This document shows, in pieces, positions 31,622 to 39,829 of a DNA stretch of 64,000 bases. The translations under genes were made by a program, and so were the position numbers. Numbering within the stretch: the first letter of the stretch is position 1; the number at the start of each line of letters is the position of its first letter. Source of the stretch: Chryseobacterium sp. ISL-6 (GTDB taxonomy: Bacteria; Bacteroidota; Bacteroidia; Flavobacteriales; Weeksellaceae); NCBI RefSeq assembly GCF_018613715.1, contig NZ_JAGGPT010000003.1, positions 1-64,000 of the forward strand, read 5' to 3'. Below the pieces are notes generated by a model, which was not told where the DNA came from, did not search any database, and saw only the letters and a program-made list of their open reading frames with translations.

Positions 31622-31650
31622 AAACCTAACTACTGCTATAGTTAGGTTTT
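31622..31650 (-). terminator. Terminator of the HTH gene
   Basis: AAACCTAACTA pairs with TAGTTAGGTTT around a 6-base loop. It lies between the HTH gene (stop at 31649) and the VapE gene (start 31614), both on the minus strand, and slightly overlaps the end of the former. Confidence 0.55.
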
Positions 31651-31930
31651 ATTTTTTGCGTAAAGAAAATTCTATCGCTTCTTGCTCAATTTCATCATTT
31701 GATTTATGGCTGTTTTTTAACAACCATTCATCAATTTTTTTGCGTTCAAAAAATAGAACTTTCCCATTAGGTTTAGAAAAAGGAATACTGTTGGTGTGAA
31801 CTAATTTATAGATATAGGATTTTTTAAATCCTGTGTAATCTGAAAGTTCTTCAACATTCAAAATAGCTTTGAGACCGAAAATGTGTTTTTCAATTCGGTT
31901 AAGTTTGTTTAGAATGATTTCGTTTTCCAT
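31649..31930 (-). CDS. Excisionase-like helix-turn-helix protein
   Basis: The 93-residue protein is a HTH_17/MerR-type DNA-binding domain: ILNVEELSDYTGFKKSYIYK, then LVHTNSIPFSKPNGKVLFFE and RKKIDEWLLKN. It is the standard excisionase-type protein of Bacteroidetes integrative elements and could bend DNA for integrase or switch replication genes. A leading coiled coil (LNKLNRIEKHIFGLK) is typical of the family. Confidence 0.75.
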   Translation of the reverse strand: MENEIILNKLNRIEKHIFGLKAILNVEELSDYTGFKKSYIYKLVHTNSIPFSKPNGKVLFFERKKIDEWLLKNSHKSNDEIEQEAIEFSLRKK

Positions 31931-32053
31931 TGCTTTACTTTTTTAAAATTTGTGTGGCAAAGAAAAACAAATGACGATGTCATTAAAATAGTCTAATAAT
32001 CAAAACACCTTTTAATAGAGTTTTTTACAGTATAAAATTTGAATATGGTTAAT

Positions 32054-32854
32054 TTACAGAACAAAATTAGTATAAGCACTATACAGGCTACCATACGGAA
32101 TTTGAGAAATTTCTCCTTTCTCATACTTTACAAAGTTTGCTATAATGAAATTCATTAAGCTCTTTCTCTTTGCTCTCTCAAATTTGATATCACCTCCCTC
32201 TGAAATTAAATGTAACAAAGAAAATAATTCGGTATAAGTAATTACATTTTTTCCCGATGTTCCAACCCATTTTATTTTATCGCCAGGTACTTTTCCATTC
32301 AATAAATCTTGTAAATCATTTGTTGAACTATCTTCAATATTTTTAATATTTAATCTTATGATCTCATTTACTTCGGCTCCTCTCAATTTTCGAATAGAAA
32401 TATTTTGATTAACAAAATTTTTGATTTCAGGTAGAAGTGCAGATTCAAATTTTTTAATCCAAATTAATTTCCCAAGCATAACAGCCCCTATCACTAAATA
32501 GAACATGATGGACAGACGATAGAAGAATAGTACATATTGATTGGAGATCGAAATATCTTTCAGCATCATTAGTAAAATACCAAAATAAATAATATAGATG
32601 AAAATTCTGGGTCTTTCAATCCTAGCAACCCACCAATCACGATCTAAACAAAAAAAATAATATAGAATCCATTTTATATTTACTCTACAAAACCGATAAA
32701 GAATAAAAATAATCAAAATTAGTGCAATACCTTTAAGTAGATAAACCCTAAAGTTTTCTGGGCTTAGATAAACTCCCAGCAGAATTATTAATGAGATAAT
32801 AAATGCAACTAGAATTAATAGGGAAGGTTTACTTTCTATATTTGTTTTGATCAT
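32054..32854 (-). CDS. Membrane protein of unknown function beside the integrase
   Basis: The 266-residue protein has four hydrophobic segments in its first 140 residues (LLILVAFIISLIILLGVYL, GIALILIIFILYRFC, IFIYIIYFGILLMMLK, VLFFYRLSIMFYLVIGAVML) and a cytosolic C-terminal half of 120 residues. Its start overlaps the integrase stop by 4 bp, so both are translated from one mRNA. The C-terminal half looks like a small helical DNA- or protein-binding domain. I do not recognise the family. Confidence 0.55.
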   Translation of the reverse strand: MIKTNIESKPSLLILVAFIISLIILLGVYLSPENFRVYLLKGIALILIIFILYRFCRVNIKWILYYFFCLDRDWWVARIERPRIFIYIIYFGILLMMLKDISISNQYVLFFYRLSIMFYLVIGAVMLGKLIWIKKFESALLPEIKNFVNQNISIRKLRGAEVNEIIRLNIKNIEDSSTNDLQDLLNGKVPGDKIKWVGTSGKNVITYTELFSLLHLISEGGDIKFERAKRKSLMNFIIANFVKYEKGEISQIPYGSLYSAYTNFVL

Positions 32855-33990
32855 AACTCAATATTTAATTCTGGAATAATCTCAGCAGCTTCCTTCATTT
32901 TACTATCAACAATTTTCGCATAAATAGCAGTCGTTCTAATTTCACGATGACCCAATCTTTTGGATACTGTATAAATATCTGCACCGTTCTCCAAAAGCAA
33001 CACAGCATTTGTATGACGAGCTGAGTGAAAAGTGATATGTTTAGGAACAGCTGCACGATTACACCAACGGATAATTTCAGTATTATAAGTCATTCCATAT
33101 TTTAATCCGGTGAAGACCCTATCGGTTTGGCTTCCTCTGTCTCCCAATAATTCACGAGCTTGCTTTGATATGTATAAATATTCCACGCCATCAGTTTTCT
33201 CTTGCCGAAAATTAACTTTAGAGAATTCACCTTCATCACGAACTTCTGACCAGGTTAAAGTATTAATATCCGACCAGCGTAATCCCGATAAACACGAAAA
33301 AAGAAAAGCTTTTTTCAAAACAGGATATTTACATTCAGCTTTGGCTAAAGATTGCAATTCATCAAACGTCAAATATTCTCGCTGGCTTTCAGCTTGTTCA
33401 AATGATTTTACTTTTGAAGCATAATTAATCGTGAGATAACCCTCATCAAAGGCATTTCTTAGTGCTGCTTTAAATTTACTGAAATAAGAATATTTAGAAT
33501 TCTGAGAAAGTGGTAAATCACTTTTAGTAAGGGCATCATTTTCAAAATATTTCCGAACTTTTTTGATGAAATTTTCATCTACTTCTTCAAAAATCATATT
33601 TTTTGAAACAACTTTTTTCAGATGCTGCAAAGTTGAAAACCAGTTTCCATAGTTGTTTAAAGAATCTTGTTTTTGTTTTTCTTCTGTTAAGTCTTCAAAA
33701 TAGCTTAGAAAAGTTCTTTTACTTTTCACTGTATCTTTTAAGTCGTAACGTCCTTGGATATATTCAGCTTTACGAATCGTGAAGATACTTTCGGCTAGAG
33801 CCAAAGTTTCTTTGTTCTCTTTCTTTTCTTTAGCAGAGTTCGGCTCTGGATGTAAATACAATTTTAGATATTCAAAATCTCGCAGATGTATTCTTTTCCC
33901 TTGAACATTAGTGGAAGAACCTTTGTAATATTCGATGAAAAGACTAATCCTTCCATCAGCTAAGTTTTTCTGTTTTAAAGTTATTTTCAT
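32851..33990 (-). CDS. Tyrosine recombinase (integrase)
   Basis: The 379-residue protein has an arm-binding N-terminus (ADGRISLFIEYYKGSSTNVQ), a core-binding region (about 100-195), and a catalytic domain with the conserved set: Arg in LSGLRWSDINTL, the HSARH box (HITFHSARHTNAVLLLENGA), GHREIRTTAIYAKI with the nucleophilic Tyr. It is the phage-type integrase common in Bacteroidetes mobile elements. The gene ends about 170 bp from the 3' end of mnmE, and repeats that may be integrase-binding sites lie in between, so mnmE is the probable attachment gene. Confidence 0.85.
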   Translation of the reverse strand: MKITLKQKNLADGRISLFIEYYKGSSTNVQGKRIHLRDFEYLKLYLHPEPNSAKEKKENKETLALAESIFTIRKAEYIQGRYDLKDTVKSKRTFLSYFEDLTEEKQKQDSLNNYGNWFSTLQHLKKVVSKNMIFEEVDENFIKKVRKYFENDALTKSDLPLSQNSKYSYFSKFKAALRNAFDEGYLTINYASKVKSFEQAESQREYLTFDELQSLAKAECKYPVLKKAFLFSCLSGLRWSDINTLTWSEVRDEGEFSKVNFRQEKTDGVEYLYISKQARELLGDRGSQTDRVFTGLKYGMTYNTEIIRWCNRAAVPKHITFHSARHTNAVLLLENGADIYTVSKRLGHREIRTTAIYAKIVDSKMKEAAEIIPELNIEL

Positions 33991-34001
33991 AATCTATATT
34001 G

Positions 34002-34063
34002 AGGTGTACATTTGTACACCTTTATACTACATTTTGTAGATCGAGGTGTACACTAGGTGTACA
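34002..34063. repeat. AGGTGTACA repeats upstream of the integrase gene
   Basis: AGGTGTACA occurs at 34002-34010, 34044-34052 and 34055-34063, and its complement TGTACACCT at 34013-34021. The first pair forms an inverted repeat. Located between the integrase promoter and mnmE, they could be arm-type integrase sites or operators for the integrase gene. Confidence 0.55.
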
Positions 34064-34187
34064 AATATAAAAATAAACTCCAAAAAGAGAAAATATATTT
34101 TACATAAATAACTGAAAATCAAATAAAAGACAAGAAACGAAATTAAAAGAAAGCAAATTTATTTACCGATACAAAACTTAGAGAAAA
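34064..34187. other. Candidate attachment site at the mnmE 3' end
   Basis: The mnmE stop (34159-34161) and its last codons (FSKFCIGK) lie at the integrase-proximal end of the element. Some genomic islands (SGI1-type) integrate at this same place in the homologous gene trmE/thdF. The core would be within the last 20-30 bases of mnmE. I did not find a second copy of this sequence by eye in the window, so the other end may lie beyond 1 or be degenerate. Confidence 0.35.
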
Positions 34188-35544
34188 TATTCCCCAACAC
34201 CTCATCATTCGTAACTTCTCCGGAAATCTCCCCAAGATGTTCCAGCGCATTACGAAGTTCATAGGCCAATAATTCCGTAGAGATCCGGAAAGTGATCGCT
34301 TCGTTTACTTTGTGTACAGCACTTAATGATTTGTGTAATGATTCAAAGTGACGTTGATTGGTGATGACCACATTACTTTCCTGAGATTGTAACTGTTCTA
34401 CATAAGAAGACAATTCATTTTTAAGATCCTGGATATTTTGGTTTTCAACTGCGGAGATGGTGATAAAATCAAATTCGTGGATGATTTCATTTCTGAAAAT
34501 ATTCTCAACGTTTTCATATTTTGTTGGAATCACCTCATCAATTTTGGTTGCACAAATGATGAGTTTTAAATCATCCCTCACTAAAGACCGGATCATTTCA
34601 ATATCTTCTGAAAAGTCTTCTGTGGCAGCATCTGCTAAATATACCAGGATATTAGCGTTTTCTACTTTCTCTTTTGCTTTTTTGACACCAATTGCTTCAA
34701 TTTCATCTATCGTTTCGCGAAGTCCTGCGGTATCTATTAAACGAAATGCGTGACCTTTTATATGTAAAACTTCTTCGATCGTATCTCTCGTCGTTCCAGC
34801 TATACTGCTTACAATTGCTCTTTCTTCTTTTAGTAAAGCATTCAGCAAAGTTGATTTTCCAGCGTTCGGTTTGCCGATGATCGCCACAGCAGTTCCATTT
34901 TTAATGGCATTTCCATATTGGAAACTTTCGATGAGAGAATTTAATTTTAATTCTATTTTGTTCAATAACTGATTCAAAGCTGACCGGTCTGCAAATTCTA
35001 CATCTTCTTCAGCAAAATCCAGTTCAAGTTCGATCAATGAAACGAAGTTTAACAGATCAGTTCTCAGAATTGATATTTCATTCGTAATTCCACCTTTCAG
35101 CTGATTGATGGCGACTTTTCGGGAAGCTTCATTTTCAGAAGCTATTACATCGGCAATTGCTTCAGCCTGTGAAAGATCTATTCTTCCATTGATAAAAGCA
35201 CGAAGGGTAAATTCTCCTGCTTTTGCCATTCTCGCTCCGTTTTTAGTCAGGGTTTCAAGAATACGTTTTCCAATATGCGGAGATCCATGGAAAGCAATTT
35301 CCACAGAGTTTTCAGTCGTAAAACTTTTAGGAGCTAAGAAAATAGATAGCATCACCTCATCAATAGCCTCATTACCATCCATAAAATACCCATAATGAAT
35401 GGTATGGGATTTTTGCTTCTCAAGATTTTTTCCTGGAAAAGATTTCTGAACCACGGATAAAGCATCGTTACCCGAAACTCTGATAATGCCTAAAGCTCCT
35501 ACTCCATTGGCCGTAGCCAGTGCACAAATGGTATCATTATTCAT
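34159..35544 (-). CDS. mnmE: tRNA modification GTPase MnmE (TrmE)
   Basis: The 461-residue protein is full length. It has the N-terminal dimerisation/folate-binding domain (MNNDTICALATANGVGALGI), a helical domain, the inserted G domain with GKPNAGKSTLLN (G1), TTRDTIEE (G2), DTAGLRE (G3) and ATKID (G4), and the conserved C-terminal FCIGK with the catalytic Cys. With MnmG it makes the cmnm5 modification at U34 of certain tRNAs, in the cytosol. It is probably a single-gene unit. The neighbouring mobile element appears to have left the coding end intact. Confidence 0.97.
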   Translation of the reverse strand: MNNDTICALATANGVGALGIIRVSGNDALSVVQKSFPGKNLEKQKSHTIHYGYFMDGNEAIDEVMLSIFLAPKSFTTENSVEIAFHGSPHIGKRILETLTKNGARMAKAGEFTLRAFINGRIDLSQAEAIADVIASENEASRKVAINQLKGGITNEISILRTDLLNFVSLIELELDFAEEDVEFADRSALNQLLNKIELKLNSLIESFQYGNAIKNGTAVAIIGKPNAGKSTLLNALLKEERAIVSSIAGTTRDTIEEVLHIKGHAFRLIDTAGLRETIDEIEAIGVKKAKEKVENANILVYLADAATEDFSEDIEMIRSLVRDDLKLIICATKIDEVIPTKYENVENIFRNEIIHEFDFITISAVENQNIQDLKNELSSYVEQLQSQESNVVITNQRHFESLHKSLSAVHKVNEAITFRISTELLAYELRNALEHLGEISGEVTNDEVLGNIFSKFCIGK

Positions 35545-35634
35545 GCTGCAAATTTACGTTTTTTAATGGAAATTTTTATAGTAAATGGTTATACGGATTG
35601 TCTATAGCACCGATTGAGATCAGAGGTAAATCTC

Positions 35635-36561
35635 CTATTTTCTTTTAGACTTAAAAAGATCATCCAGATGTTTGACGTAAGAAAGCTGCATGGTAATCGC
35701 AGTCAGACTAAGTTCTTCTCTCTTTACAGGATATACCATCTTATTGTTGATGATGATTGCCAACGAAATCCCCCAGTTATTTTTATGATAATTTCCGGCA
35801 ATCCGGGCAAAAGCTGTCGGATAAACTTCAACTTTTCCTTTTTTCAATAATTTCGGAGCATTTCCAAAATTAGCACCAGCCTGAATGGTTCCTGTCATCA
35901 TCCAACGATCACTCACCACCCAGGAATAAGCATATCCTCCATTTACCCCCAACTGGAAATTTTCTAATTCGTATGTTCCATCAGAATTACTTCTTTCCAT
36001 TCCTTTTAGTTGATAATAATATCCCCCAGATCCTACAAGCCAGCTTCCCGCTGAGTGCAATTGTATTTCATCAAGATCAAAAGCTGCTTTAGATGAAAAA
36101 CGTTTTCCATTGAACAGATAAGTAGCTTCCATACCAATCTGTTTGACGGACATATTCCGGAACATTTGCGGATTTTGATCTTTATCTTCTTCAACATAAA
36201 AACCCCTATAGTCCTGAAAAAATATATCAAATATCATTTTTCTGCCATAGTGATGGATCTGAAAATCCCGGGTTTTCGTTTTTCCGTATTTCTTTTTATC
36301 GGTTAAGGGAATAAAACCATAACCCAACTGTACGCCTACAATGGTATTTTTGATCGCGAAACCTATACCGGTATTTAACGGATAATTTGGTGTATAATGC
36401 CGATCTGTATCGTCCACTTCTAAGGAACTGGTAGAAAGGTATCCTGATATTCTGTATTTCTGAGAATAGGGCTGAATATACAGGGTATCTATTTGCTGAG
36501 CTCGAATGCATGAACCGGATAATAGTACGATTAAGCCGATTAAAAGTTTCCTTAGACCCAT
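35635..36561 (-). CDS. DUF4421 outer-membrane protein
   Basis: The 308-residue protein has a signal peptide ending SCIRAQQ and a DUF4421 pattern: IQPYSQKYRISGYLSTSSLE, PNYPLNTGIGFAIKNTIVGV, FGKTKTRDFQIHHYGRKMI-like segment, FQDYRGFY, and amphipathic strands ending AITMQLSYVKHLDDL. It likely forms a beta-barrel in the outer membrane; the exact role is unknown. No partner gene in an operon is evident. Confidence 0.75.
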   Translation of the reverse strand: MGLRKLLIGLIVLLSGSCIRAQQIDTLYIQPYSQKYRISGYLSTSSLEVDDTDRHYTPNYPLNTGIGFAIKNTIVGVQLGYGFIPLTDKKKYGKTKTRDFQIHHYGRKMIFDIFFQDYRGFYVEEDKDQNPQMFRNMSVKQIGMEATYLFNGKRFSSKAAFDLDEIQLHSAGSWLVGSGGYYYQLKGMERSNSDGTYELENFQLGVNGGYAYSWVVSDRWMMTGTIQAGANFGNAPKLLKKGKVEVYPTAFARIAGNYHKNNWGISLAIIINNKMVYPVKREELSLTAITMQLSYVKHLDDLFKSKRK

Positions 36562-36733
36562 GTATTATATGACAACATTATTTTCAACCATCTGTTCGCT
36601 ATAGTTTCTTTAATAAAAGGTATTATTTTCAGTTTTATCAGGTAAAAATAATATAAAAAAAAGGATTCAGAAAAAATATTAGCACACTTTTAACTATTAT
36701 TAATGATTTATAGAAGCTTCCCCATTTAGGTAT

Positions 36734-37312
36734 TTATTTCCTTTTCTGTCCTAACATCTGTATTTTATTGAGCCATTCAAGACGTTGTTTTTCATCAGAA
36801 GTTTTAATGATTCCAACATAAGTAACTTTCACTGGCTTTACTCCGCAAAATTCCAAAGTTGATTTCTTAAGCTGATTAACGCTGGGCCGGCCATAGAACA
36901 ACCGGTAATACCATCCCGGCTGATCTAAAGTCGTTATAATATGTGCAGTTTTCCCTTTTAAAAGTTTATCCCACCAAACAGAATTCTTACGGTATTTAAA
37001 AGCCATACCCGGTAGAAAAAGCCTATCTATAAAACCTTTAGTAATAGCTGGAAGACCACCCCACCAAACAGGATGAACCCAAACCAGGTGATCCGCCCAT
37101 TGTATTGTTTCCCAGGCTTTAAGTAAATCAGCTTCAAGTTCTATTCTTTTCTGATACCCGAATTTCAGATTGGGGTTGAATTGTAGATCTGATATAACAA
37201 TTTCCCTAACTTCAGCTTCTGATTTGTCAGCTCCTTTTTTATAGGCTTCAGCAAGAGCGAAACCGAAGGAATCTTTATTGGGATGTCCGTTAATGATTGC
37301 TATTTTCTTCAT
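36734..37312 (-). CDS. NAD(P)H quinone oxidoreductase, flavodoxin-like (MdaB/KefF type)
   Basis: The 192-residue protein has the flavodoxin-2 fold: INGHPNKDSFGFALAEAYKK, then IQWADHLVWVHPVWWGGLPA and ITKGFIDRLFLPGMAF, and the family WYYRLFYGRPSVNQLKK end segment. It binds FMN or FAD and reduces quinones or electrophiles with NAD(P)H. It overlaps the upstream gene by 4 bp (ATGA), so the two are co-translated. Confidence 0.85.
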   Translation of the reverse strand: MKKIAIINGHPNKDSFGFALAEAYKKGADKSEAEVREIVISDLQFNPNLKFGYQKRIELEADLLKAWETIQWADHLVWVHPVWWGGLPAITKGFIDRLFLPGMAFKYRKNSVWWDKLLKGKTAHIITTLDQPGWYYRLFYGRPSVNQLKKSTLEFCGVKPVKVTYVGIIKTSDEKQRLEWLNKIQMLGQKRK

Positions 37313-38325
37313 TCTCTTGTTTGTATATTGATGCTTTCGTAAGAATTTAATGAGTCTAATAATACTTCAGGTTTGTGCAGTTGATGACTAAAATAAACTT
37401 TATTCTCATGGCGGCTGTTTAGTAATTCTTCAGTATGTAAAACTGCAGATAAAGCCGTCAGTTCAGCCTGTCCTTTCGCACTTTTCAGACTGATTGTCTT
37501 ACTGCCGTTTTTACTTGTGATCACAATATCAAAAACAGACTGATCTCCTTTGCCACTGGAACCAAAGATCGTTTTCCGTTCTTTTAAAGATAAAATATTA
37601 AAAATTCTTATTTGTTGAAAAGCACCTAACAACCAGGTTATGAATTTTGAATTATAGGTCATTTTTACACTTACGTCAGGAATCTTTTCAATTTTATTTA
37701 AAATATATAAATCCGGTACATCAAAATTGTAAGCTGTTCTTTTTCCTATTCCAAAGGAATAAGTAAATGGTTCAGAATTTAAAAAATGTTTTACGGAAAC
37801 AGGTTTGTTATTCTTGTACATCGAAAAGGGTTTAGAAACATTTTCCGCCATAAAATGTGCTGAACTTTCCCCTGCCAGATCTTTTACGGAATAATAGACA
37901 AAAAGCTGTACTGCATCAACCGCATTTGAAAATGTATTGACCAATCCACCAACAATACCTCCCATCCAACCAGAGCTGAAAACAATTCTGCTTTTCACCG
38001 GTTGTGTTCTAGCGAAATCATAAGCACGCATTAAATCTGGCGTAGGCTTAGTGATATCCAGATAATCGATATTGTTTTCAATGGCAAAACGAAGAATATA
38101 ATCTTCTTTATCATTTACGGACAGAATAATCAGGTGAATCTTTTTATCCAGAATAGTTTGAAAGGTATCTGGTTTTGTCACATCAACAACTAAGTCATGA
38201 TCTGTTTTTCCTGGCTTACGACCCCCAATAAAAATAGGGTGTTGAGGGTTTCTTGATTTAAAAATTCGGGCAATAGTTTTACCGACCATCCCATTTCCAC
38301 CGATAATTAAAATGTTTGACTGCAT
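37309..38325 (-). CDS. Saccharopine-dehydrogenase-like NAD(P)-binding protein
   Basis: The 338-residue product starts at ATG 38323-38325 (MQSNILIIGGNGMVGKTIAR; a TTG 13 codons upstream is less likely). The Rossmann motif GGNGMVG, then FIGGRKPGKTDHDLVVDVTK and DYLDITKPTPDLMRAYD, place it in the saccharopine dehydrogenase NADP-binding family. The substrate is unknown. The adjacent quinone reductase and Crp-type regulator suggest a stress-response cluster. Confidence 0.75.
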   Translation of the reverse strand: MQSNILIIGGNGMVGKTIARIFKSRNPQHPIFIGGRKPGKTDHDLVVDVTKPDTFQTILDKKIHLIILSVNDKEDYILRFAIENNIDYLDITKPTPDLMRAYDFARTQPVKSRIVFSSGWMGGIVGGLVNTFSNAVDAVQLFVYYSVKDLAGESSAHFMAENVSKPFSMYKNNKPVSVKHFLNSEPFTYSFGIGKRTAYNFDVPDLYILNKIEKIPDVSVKMTYNSKFITWLLGAFQQIRIFNILSLKERKTIFGSSGKGDQSVFDIVITSKNGSKTISLKSAKGQAELTALSAVLHTEELLNSRHENKVYFSHQLHKPEVLLDSLNSYESINIQTRE

Positions 38326-38380
38326 CTCTAATTTTTTGACAAAACTATAGCGCAGCGCGATCAATTAACAGGACAAATGT

Positions 38381-38947
38381 CTAAAAAGTAATTTCCTTTC
38401 GGATACGGCTTAAATGTCTTTGGGTAATTCCTAAATAAGAAGCCAGATATTGCAAGGGAATATCCTGGATATAATTGGGCTGATTCTGTAATAGGGAAAG
38501 ATATCTTTGAGTAGCATTATCCCTCTGTAATTGAAAAAACCGCTTTTCAAGTTCGAGGTATTCCTGCTCTGCAATCATTTTTAAAAATAGGATCCACTTA
38601 GGATTTCCATTCACTAATTTTTCAATTTTCTCTTTTCTTAAGACCTGAAGATGAGCTTCTGAAATCGCCTGCATGGTTTCAACACCGGGATTTCCAGAAA
38701 TAAATGAAGAATAAGAGGCAATAAATCCATTGGGAAATCTAAAACAATAGGTGTTATCTTTTCCTTCACTTGAAGTATAATAGGATCTGAAAATACCGGA
38801 TTCTATAAAGGCTATCTCTTTACATTGATCTCCTTCCTGTACAAAATAATCATTCTTATTTAATTCTCTTGCTTCAAAAAGTTGCAAAAAGCTTTCAATT
38901 TCTTTTTCAGAAAATATATTAAAACTTTGGAAGTAGTCCTTTATCAT
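38381..38947 (-). CDS. Crp/Fnr-family transcriptional regulator
   Basis: The 188-residue protein from ATG 38945-38947 (MIKDYFQSFNIFSEKEIES) has a cyclic-nucleotide-binding-like sensor (FVQEGDQCKEIAFIESGIFR, FPNGFIASYSSFI) and a C-terminal HTH (QDIPLQYLASYLGITQRHLS RIRKE). No iron-sulfur cysteines are present. A longer frame starting at 39016 exists but lacks support. Proteins of this type are common in Chryseobacterium next to the regulated gene, here presumably the dehydrogenase/quinone reductase pair. Confidence 0.8.
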   Translation of the reverse strand: MIKDYFQSFNIFSEKEIESFLQLFEARELNKNDYFVQEGDQCKEIAFIESGIFRSYYTSSEGKDNTYCFRFPNGFIASYSSFISGNPGVETMQAISEAHLQVLRKEKIEKLVNGNPKWILFLKMIAEQEYLELEKRFFQLQRDNATQRYLSLLQNQPNYIQDIPLQYLASYLGITQRHLSRIRKEITF

Positions 38948-39017
38948 CTTGAGCCGATTTATGGTCTTTAAAATTCCTTCAAAATTAAATAAAACTAACC
39001 TTTTAACAATAGACAAA

Positions 39018-39100
39018 AAAAATCATCCCATTGCTGCGATGATTTCCCGTTTTAATTTATTAAATGTAATATGAAGATATGAAAATGATGTGCTTATTAT
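39018..39100 (-). ncRNA. Candidate small RNA, copy 1
   Basis: On the minus strand a TATCTTTG -7 element (39106-39113) is followed after about 60-80 bases by a hairpin (AATCATC 39021-39027 with GATGATT 39038-39044) and a T8 run. No start codon with a useful frame lies between. The upstream element 39136-39173 is shared with copy 2. The transcript would be about 85 nucleotides. Confidence 0.5.
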
Positions 39101-39135
39101 TAATTCAAAGATAGTTTCCATCATTTTATAATGTT

Positions 39136-39173
39136 TCAGGGAAATCACTAAAAATATATCCGGGAAAATACGG
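39136..39173. promoter_or_regulatory. Conserved upstream element of small RNA copy 1
   Basis: TCAGGGAAATCACTAAAAAT followed by ATATCCGGGAAAATACGG. It matches 39411-39449 in front of copy 2 at most positions, so it is likely a regulator-binding site upstream of the -7 element. Confidence 0.45.
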
Positions 39174-39289
39174 TAGTGTAATTAAAAAAAATATTGTATA
39201 GAATATTTTTTTAAGTATCAACACTAAAATAATAAATTATTGATACCCTTTAAAACCTTAGGATTTTGATAAAAGTATATTATTTTTTA

Positions 39290-39375
39290 TTAAAAAAATC
39301 GCCTCATTGCTGAGGCGATTTCTACTGTCTGTGTTTTTAAAAATATAAATAAAATGAAGTGGTGTCTGTTTTGAT
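39290..39375 (-). ncRNA. Candidate small RNA, copy 2
   Basis: On the minus strand TACTTTTG (39381-39388, TAnnTTTG) is followed by about 75 bases and a perfect hairpin AAATCGCCTCA (39296-39306) with TGAGGCGATTT (39311-39321) and a T7 run. It has the same organisation as copy 1: upstream element, promoter, short transcript, terminator. The two are tandem, about 270 bp apart. Confidence 0.5.
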
Positions 39376-39410
39376 TGATACAAAAGTAGAATATAACCCG
39401 AGCTGAACCA

Positions 39411-39449
39411 TCAGGGTAATCCCTAGAAATACATCCGGGAAAACCCGGA
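39411..39449. promoter_or_regulatory. Conserved upstream element of small RNA copy 2
   Basis: TCAGGGTAATCCCTAGAAAT followed by ACATCCGGGAAAACCCGG, similar to the element of copy 1. CCGGGAAAACCCGG itself is a small inverted repeat. Confidence 0.45.
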
Positions 39450-39480
39450 TACCCATTTTTTTTAATTCATCATACTGATT

Positions 39481-39573
39481 GACGTCATTGCGAGGTGCGA
39501 AGCGACGAAGCAATCTCTTACAGATTGAAGTCGTTATGGTAAAGAATTAGTTCACCTACGGCTCTCAATGACA
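39481..39573. repeat. REP-like palindromic element 1
   Basis: Left arm CGTCATTGCGAGGTGCGAAG followed by CGACGAAGCAATCTC, a central loop with GATTGAAGTCGTTATG, and a right arm with ACGGCTCTCAATGACA. It is the degenerate sibling of 41771-41863. Such intergenic palindromes are dispersed in Chryseobacterium chromosomes; function unknown. Confidence 0.75.
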
Positions 39574-39779
39574 GTACTTAAGATTTATTGCATATGGTAC
39601 TTTAAGAATTCATACATTTTAGAAATCTTTGAATTTTATAACCTGCTTAATCTGCGAGATAAAAAATTATACCACAAAAGTTTTTAAACACTTAAGTTTT
39701 TTAAGTTTAATACATGCTGCATAAGAAGAACACATAAGTTCTTTTAAAAATCAAAGATTTTTCTGCAAATAAATTAAAA
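39574..39779. other. Non-coding stretch downstream of the REP-like element
   Basis: AT-rich with no coding frame or recognisable RNA. It separates REP-like element 1 from the terminator of the aminopeptidase gene. I see nothing further in it. Confidence 0.6.
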
Positions 39780-39811
39780 AAAGCCCCGTAAGAAATTCTC
39801 ACAGGGCTTTT
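39780..39811 (-). terminator. Terminator of the aminopeptidase gene
   Basis: AAAGCCC pairs with GGGCTTT across about 17 bases including CGTAAGAAATTCTCAC (CGT/ACAG partly pairs), and a poly-T on the minus strand follows. It is 20-50 bp downstream of the aminopeptidase stop at 39830. Confidence 0.6.
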
Positions 39812-39829
39812 AATGTATCTAACAAATTT

